A stretch of 64,000 nucleotides of DNA from Burkholderia sp. HI2500 (GTDB taxonomy: Bacteria; Pseudomonadota; Gammaproteobacteria; Burkholderiales; Burkholderiaceae). Position 1 is the first letter of the stretch. Each line of letters starts with the position of its first letter. The stretch is taken from positions 1,612,001 through 1,676,000 of the forward strand of contig NZ_NKFL01000004.1 of the NCBI RefSeq assembly GCF_002223055.1, in the 5' to 3' direction. The notes below the pieces were generated by a model that saw only the letters and a list, made by a program, of their open reading frames with translations, had not been told where the DNA came from and did no database searches. Below, in pieces: positions 26,974 to 36,123 of the stretch. The position numbers and the translations under genes are program-made.

Positions 26974-27990
26974 TCAGAAGCCGCTCAGCACGAGCTTGCC
27001 GATCGAGCGTCCGGCCTCGAGCAGCTGGTGCGCGCGCCGCACGTTCGCCGCGTTGATCGTGCCGAGCTGTTCGCCGACCGTGGTGCGCAGCGTGCCGCCG
27101 TCGACGAGCCGGGCGACTTCGCCGAGGATCCGGTGCTGCTCGATCATGTCCGGCGTCTCGAACATGGCGCGCGTGAACATGAATTCCCAATGAAACGCCG
27201 CGCTCTTCGCCTTCAGCAGTTCGACCGGCACCGGCTTGTCGTTCTCGACGATCGTGCAAATGCCGCCCTGCGGCCGGATGACCTCCGCAGCGGCAGGAAA
27301 GTGACGATCCGTGTCGTTGAAAATCAGCACGTAGTCGACATTCGGATACCCGGCCTCGCGCAGCTGCGCAGGCAGGTCGCCGAAATGGTCGACCACCATA
27401 TCCGCGCCCAGCGAGCGCACCCACTCGGTCGACGCCGGCCGAGATGCAGTTGCGATCACGTGCAGCTTGCCGAGCGCCTTCGCGAGCTGGATCGCGATCG
27501 AACCCACGCCCCCCGCGCCGCCGATGATCAGCACCGACTTGCCGGCGTCCGCGCCCTGCGGCGACACGCGAAGCCGGTCGAACAGCGCTTCCCACGCGGT
27601 CAGCGCGGTGAGCGGCAGCGCCGCGGATGCGGCGAAATCGAGCGTGCGCGGCTTCAGCGCGGCGATCCGCTCGTCGACCGTATGGAATTCGCTGTTCGCG
27701 CCCGGCCGCGTGATGCTGCCCGCGTAGAACACTTCGTCGCCGGGCCGGAACAGCGTGACATCGGCGCCGACCGCGACCACCGTGCCGGCCGCATCCCAGC
27801 CGAGTACGCGCGGCGTGTCCTCGACCTGCGGCTTCGGCGCGCGCACCTTGAAGTCCACCGGGTTCACGGAAATCGCCTCGACCTTCACGAGCAGGTCGCG
27901 CGAGCCCGGCACGGGCTGCGGCAGCTCCACGTCGAGCAGCGCTTGCGGGTCGTCGATCGGCAGATAACGGGTCAGTCCAACGGCTTTCAT
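26974..27990 (-). CDS. Medium-chain zinc-type alcohol dehydrogenase/quinone oxidoreductase family protein
   Basis: A 338-residue NAD(P)H-dependent MDR enzyme. It begins MKAVGLTRYLPIDDPQALLDVELPQP, has the family's ISVNPVDFKVR and a nucleotide-binding IGGAGGVGSIAIQLAKALG near residue 155. The catalytic zinc ligand Cys of true alcohol dehydrogenases is absent, as in quinone oxidoreductase-like members (ZADH group). GGAG lies eight bases before the ATG at 27990. It is transcribed away from a LysR gene, and a perfect palindrome lies between them, so it is the probable target of that regulator. Inducers might be electrophiles or quinones, as for related pairs; this is inference. Confidence 0.85.
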   Translation of the reverse strand: MKAVGLTRYLPIDDPQALLDVELPQPVPGSRDLLVKVEAISVNPVDFKVRAPKPQVEDTPRVLGWDAAGTVVAVGADVTLFRPGDEVFYAGSITRPGANSEFHTVDERIAALKPRTLDFAASAALPLTALTAWEALFDRLRVSPQGADAGKSVLIIGGAGGVGSIAIQLAKALGKLHVIATASRPASTEWVRSLGADMVVDHFGDLPAQLREAGYPNVDYVLIFNDTDRHFPAAAEVIRPQGGICTIVENDKPVPVELLKAKSAAFHWEFMFTRAMFETPDMIEQHRILGEVARLVDGGTLRTTVGEQLGTINAANVRRAHQLLEAGRSIGKLVLSGF

Positions 27991-28081
27991 CACGACACTC
28001 CTTCAAGGAAACCTGTGGGCCGCGGCGCAGCCCCATGAACGTCATCGTAGGCAACCCGATCATTCGAGAAAAGCGCTATAT

Positions 28082-28102
28082 TTCCTGAAACATTTTCAGG
28101 AA
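28082..28102. promoter_or_regulatory. Perfect palindrome, probable LysR operator
   Basis: TTCCTGAAA and TTTCAGGAA flank the centre CAT, a complete 21-base inverted repeat. It lies 10 bases before the LysR start at 28113 and 91 bases upstream of the dehydrogenase start at 27990. LysR proteins usually bind interrupted dyads between their own gene and a divergent target, so this is the expected operator. A further TTTCAG half-site follows at 28103. Confidence 0.65.
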
Positions 28103-28112
28103 TTTCAGAATA

Positions 28113-29054
28113 ATGGCCTCCGATCCGATTCCGGCCCCCGACAAGCCGCTCGACCTGCTCGACGTCGCGCTGTTCGTGCGCGCGGCGCTGCTCGCGAACG
28201 TCACCGCGGCCGGCCGTGAATTCGGCGTGTCGGCCGCGGTCGCGAGCGCGCGCATCGCGCAACTCGAACGCCAGCTCGGCGCACGGCTGCTGCATCGCAC
28301 CACGCGCCGCATCAGCCTCACGCAGGACGGTGAAGTCTTCATGGCGCACGCCGACACGCTGCTGTCGGCCGCCGATGCCGCGCGCGCATCGGTCGGCCAC
28401 GGCCGCTCCGAGCCGTACGGGCGGCTGAAGGTGTCGATGTCGTCGTCGTTCGGTCGCCAGCATGTCGCGCCGGTGATTCCCGCGTTCCTGCGCCGCTATC
28501 CGTCCGTGTCGCTCGACCTGCGGCTGTCGGACGAGATCGTCGACCTCGTCGACGACGGCTACGACGTCGCGATCCGCCTCGGCGCGCTGAAGGATTCGAC
28601 GCTCGTCGCGCGCAAGCTCGCGACGAACCGCCGCGTGCTGTGCTGCTCGCCCGCGTATCTCGCCGCACACGGCACGCCGCGCCATCCGGCCGACCTCGCT
28701 CAGCACGAGTGCGTGATCCTCGGCGACCAGCGCGACTGGTCGTTCGCCACGCCGCAAGGCCCGCTCACCGTGCGGGTGGGCGGCCGGCTCGTCGCGAGCA
28801 ACGGCGAGGCGATCCGCGAAGCGCTCGTCGACGGCTTCGGGATCGCGATCAAGTCGACCTGGGACGTCGGCCCGCTGCTCACGAGCGGCGCGCTCGTCAC
28901 GGTGCTCGACGACTATCCGTTCGCGGAAGACATCGCGATCTGGGCCGTCTACCCGAGCCGCGCGCACGTTCCGCTGAAGACGCTCGCCTTCATCACGTTC
29001 CTGGCCGAGCATTTCGGCGACCCGCCGTACTGGGATCGCGCGGACGGGCCATGA
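28113..29054 (+). CDS. LysR-family transcriptional regulator
   Basis: A 313-residue regulator. The N-terminal winged helix-turn-helix spans about residues 14-75 (LLDVALFVRAALLANVTAAGREFGVSAAVASARIAQLERQLGARLLHRTTRRISLTQDG). An effector-binding domain of two lobes follows (SSSFGRQHVAPVIPAFLRRYPSVSLDLRLSD and later VASNGEAIREALVDGFGI). This is the AaeR/DmlR-like subgroup. It should control the divergent dehydrogenase and itself through the palindrome just upstream. The inducer is unknown. Confidence 0.9.
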   Translation: MASDPIPAPDKPLDLLDVALFVRAALLANVTAAGREFGVSAAVASARIAQLERQLGARLLHRTTRRISLTQDGEVFMAHADTLLSAADAARASVGHGRSEPYGRLKVSMSSSFGRQHVAPVIPAFLRRYPSVSLDLRLSDEIVDLVDDGYDVAIRLGALKDSTLVARKLATNRRVLCCSPAYLAAHGTPRHPADLAQHECVILGDQRDWSFATPQGPLTVRVGGRLVASNGEAIREALVDGFGIAIKSTWDVGPLLTSGALVTVLDDYPFAEDIAIWAVYPSRAHVPLKTLAFITFLAEHFGDPPYWDRADGP

Positions 29055-29221
29055 CCGCCCCGCCGCGCACGGTTTCGATCCGCCCCCCGCCGCCGCGTGC
29101 GGCCAACCGGCTACAATGGCGCGTTCGCCACGCAAGGGCCCGACGCCGGACGGGGCCCGCACCGGCAGGCGGCCGCCCGTTGGCCGCCTACGCATTTCAT
29201 TCGTTTCCCAACCATCCCGTC

Positions 29222-30067
29222 ATGACCCACAACCTCGTCATCCAGAGTCTTGCGCCGCTGTCGGACACCCATCACAAACCGCTGCTCGCGCTGTCGCGCG
29301 GCACCCGCATCGTGCAGACCGACGATCATGCGCTGCGGATCGACAACGCGAACCCGGCGCAACGCCTCGACATCGATGCTTACTGCGGCACGCACGCGCT
29401 CGACTTCGCGTTCGTCGAGGCCGGCCTCTCGCTCGGCGATTTCGGGCTCGCCGTGATGGACATGGATTCGACGCTGATCACGATCGAGTGCATCGACGAG
29501 ATCGCCGATTTCTGCGGGCTGAAAACGCAGGTCGCCGAGATCACCGAAGCGTCGATGCGCGGCGAAATCCGCGACTTCAACGAAAGCCTCACGCGCCGCG
29601 TCGCGCTGCTGGCCGGGCTCGACGCGCACGCGCTCGAACGCGTGTACGAGGAACGGCTGCAACTGTCGCCGGGCGCCGAGAAGATGCTCGCCGGCGTGAA
29701 GGCCGCCGGCATGAAGACGCTGCTCGTGTCGGGCGGCTTCACGTTCTTCACCGAACGGCTGAAGGCGCGCCTCGGCCTCGACTACGCGCATGCGAACACG
29801 CTCGAGATCGTCGACGGCAAGCTGACCGGCAAGGTGCTCGGCGAGATCGTCAACGCCGACGTAAAGGCGCGCCTGCTGCGCGAGACGTGCGCGTCGCTCG
29901 GCCTCGAGCCGCGTCGCGCGATCGCGATGGGCGACGGGTCGAACGACCTGAAGATGATGGCCGAAGCCGGGCTGTCGGTCGCGTACCACGCGAAGCCCGT
30001 CGTGCGCGATGCGGCGACGGTCGCGTTCGATCACGTCGGCCTCGACGGGCTGCTGCGGCTGTTCTGA
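29222..30067 (+). CDS. serB: Phosphoserine phosphatase SerB
   Basis: Last step of serine synthesis: phosphoserine to serine, cytoplasmic, Mg-dependent HAD enzyme. The 281-residue protein carries motif I DMDST at residues 80-84 (nucleophile and acid Asp), motif II in LLVSGGFTFF, Lys in the NADVKARLL region, and motif III AIAMGDGSNDLKMM. The N-terminal 75 residues form a shorter regulatory segment than in E. coli SerB (322 residues), as usual in Burkholderia. The start at 29222 follows about 165 bases with no gene after the LysR gene, so it likely has its own promoter. A strong bidirectional terminator follows. Confidence 0.93.
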   Translation: MTHNLVIQSLAPLSDTHHKPLLALSRGTRIVQTDDHALRIDNANPAQRLDIDAYCGTHALDFAFVEAGLSLGDFGLAVMDMDSTLITIECIDEIADFCGLKTQVAEITEASMRGEIRDFNESLTRRVALLAGLDAHALERVYEERLQLSPGAEKMLAGVKAAGMKTLLVSGGFTFFTERLKARLGLDYAHANTLEIVDGKLTGKVLGEIVNADVKARLLRETCASLGLEPRRAIAMGDGSNDLKMMAEAGLSVAYHAKPVVRDAATVAFDHVGLDGLLRLF

Positions 30068-30090
30068 TCCCGCGGAATCCGAAATGAAAA

Positions 30091-30121
30091 ACGCCGGCGC
30101 GATGCAACATCGCGCCGGCGT
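30091..30121 (+). terminator. Bidirectional terminator between serB and metC
   Basis: A 14-base-pair stem (ACGCCGGCGCGATG with its complement) closes a three-base loop. TCTTGTTTTT follows on the plus strand, and GTTTTTCATTT on the minus strand. It ends both serB and the convergent metC. Confidence 0.88.
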
Positions 30122-30154
30122 CTTGTTTTTCTGCCGAACGTTGTCAGCGGGCGA

Positions 30155-31336
30155 TCAGCCCAGCGCAGCCTGCATCGCGCGCTCGATGTCCGCACGCAGG
30201 TCGCCCTCGTCTTCCAGGCCGACATAGAAACGTACCAGCGTGCCGCGATGCGCCCAGTCCGGACGCATCGACGCGACGTCGTAAGGCATCGCGAGGCTGC
30301 ACGCGCCGCCCCAGCTCCAGCCGATCGCGAACAGCTCGAGCGACTCGACGAAGCGGTCGACCTGCTCCGCACTGTAGCGTTCGTCGAACACCACCGAGAA
30401 CAACCCGCCCGCGCCGGTGAAATCGCGCATGAACGACGCGTGCCCCGGGCAATCGGCGATCTGCGGGTGCAATACCGCCGCGATCTCCGGCCGCGCCTTC
30501 AGCCATTGCGCGAGCGCAAGCGCGCTCTTGCTGTGCGCGTCGAAACGCACCTGCATGCTCGGCAGGCTGCGCAGCACGAGCGAGCAATCGTCGACCGACA
30601 CGCCGACACCGCAGCGCATCCGCGCGAGCTTCAGCTGTGCATGCAGCGCCGCGTTCGCGGTGATCGTCGCCCCCATCAGCACGTCGCTGCCGCCCGACTG
30701 GTACTTGGTCAGCGCCTGCACCGAGATGTCGACGCCGTGTTCGAACGGCTTGAATGCGAGCCCGGCCGAAAAGGTGTTGTCGATCGCGGTGACGATGCCG
30801 CGCGCCTTCGCGGCCGCCGTGATCGCCTGCACGTCCGGCACTTCCATCGTCACCGAGCCCGGCGCCTCGATCCAGATCAGCCGCGTGTTCGGCTGGATCA
30901 GGTCGGCAATGCCGGCGCCGATCAGCGGATCGTAGAAGCGCGCGGTGATGCCGAAATCCTTCGCGAGCCAGTTGCCGAAATCGGCGTTCGGCCCGTACAC
31001 GTTGTGCGGAATCAGCACGTCGTCGCCGGCTTTCACGATCCCGAAGTAGACGTTCATGATCGCCGCGAGGCCCGACGGCTGCAGCAGCGCATGCGTGCCG
31101 CCCTCGATCTCGGCAAGCCGCTGCGCGAGCGCGAGCGACGTCGGCGTCGCATGCAGGCCGTAGCGCCACTGGTTGTCGTTGTGCCAGACGAGCGCACGCA
31201 TCGTCGCGAGATCGGGAAACACGACCGTCGACGCGCGCGCGACCGGCGGCACGAACGAACGGAAGCCTTCCGGGATCACGTCGTCGGGTTGAACGATGCG
31301 GGTTTGCAGTGCGCGCTTGGGAGTGGATGCAGTCAT
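30155..31336 (-). CDS. metC: Cystathionine beta-lyase-like PLP enzyme
   Basis: A 393-residue PLP-dependent enzyme of the Cys/Met metabolism family, most like cystathionine beta-lyases of the MetC type. PLP-site features include LQPSGLAAIMNVY (phosphate-binding region), VYGPN, VTAIDNTFSAGL (Asp holding the pyridine N) and the Schiff-base Lys in ALTKYQSGGSDVLMG. The C-terminal WGGACSLAMPYD and LVRFYVGLED carry the substrate-carboxylate Arg. It would cleave cystathionine to homocysteine, pyruvate and ammonia in methionine synthesis. Other family activities cannot be excluded. ATG at 31336 is chosen; the longer frame starts inside the promoter region. Confidence 0.82.
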   Translation of the reverse strand: MTASTPKRALQTRIVQPDDVIPEGFRSFVPPVARASTVVFPDLATMRALVWHNDNQWRYGLHATPTSLALAQRLAEIEGGTHALLQPSGLAAIMNVYFGIVKAGDDVLIPHNVYGPNADFGNWLAKDFGITARFYDPLIGAGIADLIQPNTRLIWIEAPGSVTMEVPDVQAITAAAKARGIVTAIDNTFSAGLAFKPFEHGVDISVQALTKYQSGGSDVLMGATITANAALHAQLKLARMRCGVGVSVDDCSLVLRSLPSMQVRFDAHSKSALALAQWLKARPEIAAVLHPQIADCPGHASFMRDFTGAGGLFSVVFDERYSAEQVDRFVESLELFAIGWSWGGACSLAMPYDVASMRPDWAHRGTLVRFYVGLEDEGDLRADIERAMQAALG

Positions 31337-31449
31337 GACGGGAAGCCGGGCACGAGGCCGTTCGGTTGCGGAATATGCAGCTAGATTAGCCAAAATCGGC
31401 GCAATTGGCCCGGTACAATGCGCGCCGCACGCACCGAGCCAGCGCGGGT

Positions 31450-31992
31450 TCAGTCGTCGGTGCGCAGGTTGACGACGCCGCCCACCGTCTCGATTTCCTG
31501 CACGCGGCCGTCGCGCACCTGCAGCGCCGCACGCTTGCCCGGCGCGAGACGCAGCACGACGGGCTGCGGATCCGACTCGTCAGAATTCATCCGGTCGGCC
31601 TTCAGGGCACCCGTCGCGTCGAAGCGGCCGATCCACACGCCCGTGATGTTCGTGCCGTCGTTCGATTCCTCGATTTCGAGCGTGTCGCCGTCGCGATCGC
31701 CCGCGAGCAGCACGACCTCGCCCGTATCGGCGAACTGGTATTCGCCGTGCACGCCTTCCTCGTCCGTCTTCGGGCCGAGATGCACGACGATCGGCCGGTC
31801 ACCGAGCGTGCCTTCGTAGCGCGGCAGGCGGGCGAACTCGGGATTCGGCTTCAGCGGCCGCGCCATTGCCGGTTCATCCTGCTGCGCGCCCGGCGCGACA
31901 GCCTGCGCCGCGACGACGCCCGGCATCACCATGCCCGCCGCCAGCGCGCCCGCGACGACGAGCGCCCGTTGCCATTGCGAATATCGACCCAC
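31450..31992 (-). CDS. Exported protein of unknown function
   Basis: A 180-residue exported protein with a signal peptide ending near VVAAQA. The mature part includes a 30-residue Pro-rich linker, then PRYEGTLGDRPIVVHLGPKTDEEGVHGEYQFADTGEVVLLAGDRDGDTLEIEESNDG, which looks like a small beta-sheet domain of the type reported for sparsely characterised periplasmic proteins. It ends ETVGGVVNLRTDD. No family recognised. GTG at 31992 is the start, eight bases after GGAG. It ends 113 bases from the metC start. Confidence 0.7.
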   Translation of the reverse strand: MGRYSQWQRALVVAGALAAGMVMPGVVAAQAVAPGAQQDEPAMARPLKPNPEFARLPRYEGTLGDRPIVVHLGPKTDEEGVHGEYQFADTGEVVLLAGDRDGDTLEIEESNDGTNITGVWIGRFDATGALKADRMNSDESDPQPVVLRLAPGKRAALQVRDGRVQEIETVGGVVNLRTDD

Positions 31993-32090
31993 CGTGTGTT
32001 GCTCCTTGCTTCAGATTCGCTCGAAAATCGCGGCGATGCCCATGCACATCGTCACGAGCGCGTTGCCGTGGCCGGCGTGCGCATGCCGCG

Positions 32091-33017
32091 TCAGCCCTGC
32101 ATCAGGCGCTCCACCGCATCGCGGTGCGGAATCGGCGCAACCGCGCCGTAGCCCGTCGTCGACAGCGCCGCCGCGGCGTTCGCATAACGCGCCGCCGCGA
32201 ACGGATCGTCGCCCGCGACGATCCGCGCGACGAACGCACCGCCGAAGCAATCGCCCGCGCCCGTCGCGTCGACGGCTTCGACCGCGAAGCCCGGCACGAC
32301 GCGCCGCTCGTTCGGCGTCGCCACGTAAGCGCCTTCCTTGCCGAGCTTCAACGCGACGACCTGCGGCCCGTGTTCGAGCATCGCATCGACGATTGCATCA
32401 CGATCGTTCGCGCCCGTGAGTGCCGTCACGTCGTCCCAGCTGGGCAGGCAGATGTCCGTCTGGCGCAGCGCCTCGCGCATCACCGCGCGAGCCCGCGGCA
32501 ACGGCCACAGCTTCAGCCGCAGGTTCGTGTCGAAGCTGACCTTCGCGCCGTGGCGGCGCGCGTGGTCGATCCCCGCGAACGCGGCGTCGCACGCGGCCGT
32601 GCTGATCGCGAGGCTGATGCCCGACAGGTGCACGGCCTTCGCGGCGGCCAGTGCGTCGAGCGGCAGATCACCTGTTGCATAACGGCTCGCCGCCGAGCCC
32701 GCGCGCAGGTAGTCGAACTGGTGACCATCGGCGCCATGCGTGACGAAGTACACGCCGGTCGGCGCCGTGCGGTCGATCCGCACGTACGTCGTGTCGACGC
32801 GTTCCGCGCGCCACATGTCGGCCAGCAGGCGGCCGAACGGATCGTCGCCGATCGCCGACACGAAGCCCGTCGATGCGCCCTGGCGCGCGGCGGCGATGCA
32901 GAAGTTCGACGTGTCGCCGCCAAAGCCCTGCAGGAATTCAGGCCGGCCCGGCTGCGACTGGTTGAATTCGATCATCGCCTCGCCGAGCGCGAGGATCTCC
33001 GGAAATGCGGCGGCCAT
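32091..33017 (-). CDS. kdgK: 2-keto-3-deoxygluconate kinase (PfkB family)
   Basis: A 308-residue ribokinase-family sugar kinase. The N-terminal signature is GGDTSNFCIAAARQGA near residue 33 and the C-terminal PfkB signature is DATGAGDCFGGAFVAR, which carries the catalytic Asp. The opening EILALGEAMIEFNQ and VYFVTHGADGHQFDYLRAGSAAS favour KdgK, which phosphorylates 2-keto-3-deoxygluconate for the Entner-Doudoroff route. Other sugar substrates remain possible. It lies three bases downstream of rimO on the same strand, so the two are probably co-transcribed. Confidence 0.8.
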   Translation of the reverse strand: MAAAFPEILALGEAMIEFNQSQPGRPEFLQGFGGDTSNFCIAAARQGASTGFVSAIGDDPFGRLLADMWRAERVDTTYVRIDRTAPTGVYFVTHGADGHQFDYLRAGSAASRYATGDLPLDALAAAKAVHLSGISLAISTAACDAAFAGIDHARRHGAKVSFDTNLRLKLWPLPRARAVMREALRQTDICLPSWDDVTALTGANDRDAIVDAMLEHGPQVVALKLGKEGAYVATPNERRVVPGFAVEAVDATGAGDCFGGAFVARIVAGDDPFAAARYANAAAALSTTGYGAVAPIPHRDAVERLMQG

Positions 33018-33020
33018 CGC

Positions 33021-34382
33021 TTACACCTCGCCCCACAGATCGTGGCCGTCTGCGCCCGTGATCTTCACGGACACGAAATCGCCGACCTTGTAGCGCTTCG
33101 ATGCCTTCGCCGCCGGCTCGACATAAACGACGCCGTCGATCTCCGGCGCATCCGCCGCCGTGCGACCGATCCCGCCTTCCTCGCTGACTTCGTCGATCAG
33201 CACCTTGAGCGTCTTGCCGACCTTGCGCTGGATGCGGTTCGCCGACACTTCCTCGGCAACTTCCATGAAGCGCGCGCGGCGTTCCTCGCGGACTTCATCC
33301 GGCAGCGCGCCGTCGAGTTCGTTCGCCGTCGCGCCTTCGACCGGCGAATACGCGAAGCAGCCGACGCGATCGAGTTCCGCTTCGCGGATGAAGTCGAGCA
33401 GCGTTTCGAACTGCTCTTCCGTCTCGCCGGGGAAGCCCGCGATGAACGTGCTGCGAATCGTCAGGTCCGGGCAGATCTCGCGCCACTTCTGCACACGCTC
33501 GAGCACCTTCTCGGCGTTCGCCGGACGCTTCATGCGCTTCAGCACTTCCGGGTGCGCGTGCTGGAACGGCACGTCGAGGTACGGCAGCACGTGGCCCTTG
33601 AACGGGCCTTCGGCCATCAGCGGAATCACTTCGTCGACGCTCGGATACGGATACACGTAATGCAGGCGCACCCATGCGCCGTACTGCGCGGCGAGTTCGC
33701 CGAGCGCGGCGACCAGGTCGGTCATGCGCGTCTTGATCGGCTTGCCGTTCCAGAAACCCGTGCGGTACTTCACGTCGACGCCGTACGCGCTCGTGTCCTG
33801 CGAGATCACGAGCAGTTCCTTCACGCCCGACTTGAACAGGTTCTCGGCTTCCAGCATCACTTCCGCGACCGGGCGCGACACGAGGTCGCCGCGCATCGAC
33901 GGGATGATGCAGAACGTGCAGCGGTGGTTGCAGCCTTCGGAGATCTTCAGGTACGCGTAGTGGCGCGGCGTAAGCTTGATGCCGGCCGCGGGCACGAGAT
34001 CGGTGAACGGGTCATGCGGCTTCGGCAGGTGCGAATGCACGGCCTGCATCACTTCGCCCACCGCGTGCGGGCCGGTGACGGCGAGCACCTTCGGGTGGAC
34101 TTCCTCGATCAGGTTCGAGCCGCTGGCGCTCGACTTGGCGCCGAGACAGCCGGTGACGATCACCTTGCCGTTCTCGGTCAGCGCTTCACCGATCGCGTCG
34201 AGGCTTTCCTGCACGGCTTCGTCGATGAAGCCGCAGGTGTTCACGACGACGAGGTCGGCACCGTCGTAGGTGCCGGAGATTTCATAACCTTCGGCGCGCA
34301 GTTGCGTGATGATCTGTTCGGAGTCGACGAGCGCCTTCGGGCACCCGAGGGATACGAACCCTACTTTGGGGGATTGGGACAT
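33021..34382 (-). CDS. rimO: Ribosomal protein S12 methylthiotransferase RimO
   Basis: A radical SAM methylthiotransferase that modifies Asp of ribosomal protein S12. The 453-residue protein starts [22 protein letters not shown]. The N-terminal UPF0004 domain has cysteines in GCPKA, NTCGF and TGCLG, and the radical SAM motif is CNHRCTFC near residue 150 ([21 protein letters not shown]). A TRAM domain closes the protein ([28 protein letters not shown]). The chosen ATG at 34382 gives the normal length; the longer frame adds fifteen odd residues. Downstream kdgK follows after three bases. Confidence 0.95.
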   Translation of the reverse strand: MSQSPKVGFVSLGCPKALVDSEQIITQLRAEGYEISGTYDGADLVVVNTCGFIDEAVQESLDAIGEALTENGKVIVTGCLGAKSSASGSNLIEEVHPKVLAVTGPHAVGEVMQAVHSHLPKPHDPFTDLVPAAGIKLTPRHYAYLKISEGCNHRCTFCIIPSMRGDLVSRPVAEVMLEAENLFKSGVKELLVISQDTSAYGVDVKYRTGFWNGKPIKTRMTDLVAALGELAAQYGAWVRLHYVYPYPSVDEVIPLMAEGPFKGHVLPYLDVPFQHAHPEVLKRMKRPANAEKVLERVQKWREICPDLTIRSTFIAGFPGETEEQFETLLDFIREAELDRVGCFAYSPVEGATANELDGALPDEVREERRARFMEVAEEVSANRIQRKVGKTLKVLIDEVSEEGGIGRTAADAPEIDGVVYVEPAAKASKRYKVGDFVSVKITGADGHDLWGEV

Positions 34383-34761
34383 CTGGAATGTGGGGGCGTG
34401 GCAGCAAAAGCGTGAGTTTACAGCCATTTAGGGGTGGCGAGGCAAAACAGGCGATCGGCGGCGGCATCGACCGTCGAATCGGATGCGCGACGCGCCGGCG
34501 GGCCGTCATGCGACGGCTGCCCGATGCGTCCCTTTCAATTTGAAATCGCGCTGTCTGTCGCTACGCGTCGACGGCCAAGCCACGCATGGCCGTCGACGAG
34601 CGCATCACGGCAGCAATATCCCCGCAACGCGCCCTCGGTCAACACGCATCGAAAAGTATGAAAAACTTCACGCTCGCCGCGCTCGACGCATCGCAGTCAA
34701 CTGACCGCCGGGCCGGCACCCGATCTTCCGCGTTCATCCTGCCTATACAAAAGGACGCTAC
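34383..34761. other. Intergenic region between divergent rimO and the M16 operon
   Basis: This 379-base stretch has no convincing gene. It contains the rimO promoter on the minus side, a 12-base-pair inverted repeat at 34566-34598 and, near its end, AAGGA as ribosome binding site for the M16 gene. Base composition drops compared with neighbouring genes. Confidence 0.5.
34566..34598. repeat. Twelve-base-pair perfect inverted repeat upstream of the M16 operon
   Basis: CGTCGACGGCCA and TGGCCGTCGACG flank a nine-base loop, 164 bases before the M16 start. No T tract follows on either strand. It could be an RNA hairpin, a regulator site or a relic of a mobile end; its role is unknown. Confidence 0.6.
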
Positions 34762-36123
34762 ATGTCAGTACGACGTTTGATATGCACGTGGCTCTCGCTG
34801 TGCCCGTTGATTGCAGGCACGGCGATGGCCCAACCCGTCGAGGTACCGGGCTTTACCCACGTGCGCTCCGTGGGCGGCATCGACGAATACCGTCTGGATG
34901 CCAACGGCCTTACCGTGCTTGCCGCGCCCGATTCCGCCGCGACGGTGGTCAGTTTCCAGGTGTTGTACCAGGTGGGTTCACGCAACGAAGCCGCGGGCAC
35001 GACCGGTGACACTCACCTGCTCGAGCACCTGATGTTCAAGGGCAGCCGGCACTACAACAAGGCGCTCGGCAATTCACTGAACAGCTACATGGAGCGCGTG
35101 GGCGCGACCTTCAACGCCACCACGTCGATGGACCGCACCAACTACTTCGGCACGCTCGGGCGCGATGCGCTGGAAGGCTACATCGCGATCGAGGCCGACC
35201 GCATGCGCAACCTCCTGCTGCGCCCGGAAGACCTGGCCAGCGAGATGACGGTCGTACGCAACGAGTACGAGCGAGGCGAGAACAGTCCTTTCACCGCCTT
35301 GTTCCAGCAGGTCATGGCCACGGCTTACCAGGCGCATCCCTACCACCATCCCACCATCGGCTGGCGTAGCGACATCGAGCATGCGAGCGTGGACAAGCTG
35401 CGCCGTTTCTACGACACCTTCTACTGGCCGGACAACGCCACCGTCATCCTGGTCGGCGATTTCCGGCCGGACCAGGCGTTGGGGTGGGTCAGGCAGTATT
35501 ACGGCGGCATCCCGCGCGCGCCCAAGGCCATTCCCGCTGTCACGACCGAAGAGCCGCCGCAGCAAGGGCCGCGAAGGCTGGTGCTCAAACGCGCGGGCGC
35601 AACGGGCAGTCTGATCATCGCCTTCAAGGGGCCGCGCGCGCTCGACCCCGATGCGGCTGCGTTGACCGTACTGGGCCTGGTATTGAGCCAGGGCAAGAGC
35701 AGCCGGCTGTATCGCGCACTGGTCGACACCACGGTTGCCACGCAAGCCGGCGCCGGCTTCCATGCGCTGCGCGATCCCGGTCCGTTCGTCGTGACGGTCA
35801 GCCTGCCGCCCGACGCGAAACACGAGCAGGCCGAGAAAATCGCCTGGACCGAACTGGAGCGGATCAAGACCGAGGGCGTCACTCGCGAGGATATCCAGCG
35901 GGTGCTGGGCCCTTACCGGGCCGATCAGGTCTACCAGCGTGACGGCGTCCGCGCGACGTCCGCCCGATTGGGCCACGCGGTCTCGCTGGGCGACTGGACA
36001 CGGTTCGTCACCGAGCTTGAAGAACTGGAAAAGGTGACGCCCGCCGATGTGCAGCGCGTCGCCCGCAAGTACCTCGTTGAAAACCAGAGCACCACCGGCT
36101 GGTTCGTCCCGGAGAAATCGTAA
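34762..36123 (+). CDS. M16-family zinc peptidase, active subunit, exported
   Basis: A 453-residue metallopeptidase of the insulinase/processing peptidase family. It has a signal peptide of about 24 residues (ends GTAMAQ) and then GFTHVRSVGGIDEYRLDANGLTVL. The inverted zinc motif is HLLEH (in GDTHLLEHLMFKG, His-x-x-Glu-His) near residue 88, and the distal Glu lies in VVRNEYERGE about 75 residues later. It should act in the periplasm with its partner downstream, as such proteins usually pair. Codons such as TTG, GTA and ATA are more common here than in flanking genes, suggesting transfer. AAGGA precedes the ATG by six bases. Substrate unknown. Confidence 0.86.
   Translation: MSVRRLICTWLSLCPLIAGTAMAQPVEVPGFTHVRSVGGIDEYRLDANGLTVLAAPDSAATVVSFQVLYQVGSRNEAAGTTGDTHLLEHLMFKGSRHYNKALGNSLNSYMERVGATFNATTSMDRTNYFGTLGRDALEGYIAIEADRMRNLLLRPEDLASEMTVVRNEYERGENSPFTALFQQVMATAYQAHPYHHPTIGWRSDIEHASVDKLRRFYDTFYWPDNATVILVGDFRPDQALGWVRQYYGGIPRAPKAIPAVTTEEPPQQGPRRLVLKRAGATGSLIIAFKGPRALDPDAAALTVLGLVLSQGKSSRLYRALVDTTVATQAGAGFHALRDPGPFVVTVSLPPDAKHEQAEKIAWTELERIKTEGVTREDIQRVLGPYRADQVYQRDGVRATSARLGHAVSLGDWTRFVTELEELEKVTPADVQRVARKYLVENQSTTGWFVPEKS

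Noticed and set aside
31866..34415. An 849-residue plus-strand frame opposite kdgK and rimO
   Set aside because: Same reason: composition is Arg/His/Asp-rich, no domain is seen, and the opposite strand carries two well-recognised genes.
34441..34704. Small frames between rimO and the M16 operon
   Set aside because: No ribosome binding site, no hydrophobic or domain pattern, and they overlap the inverted repeat.
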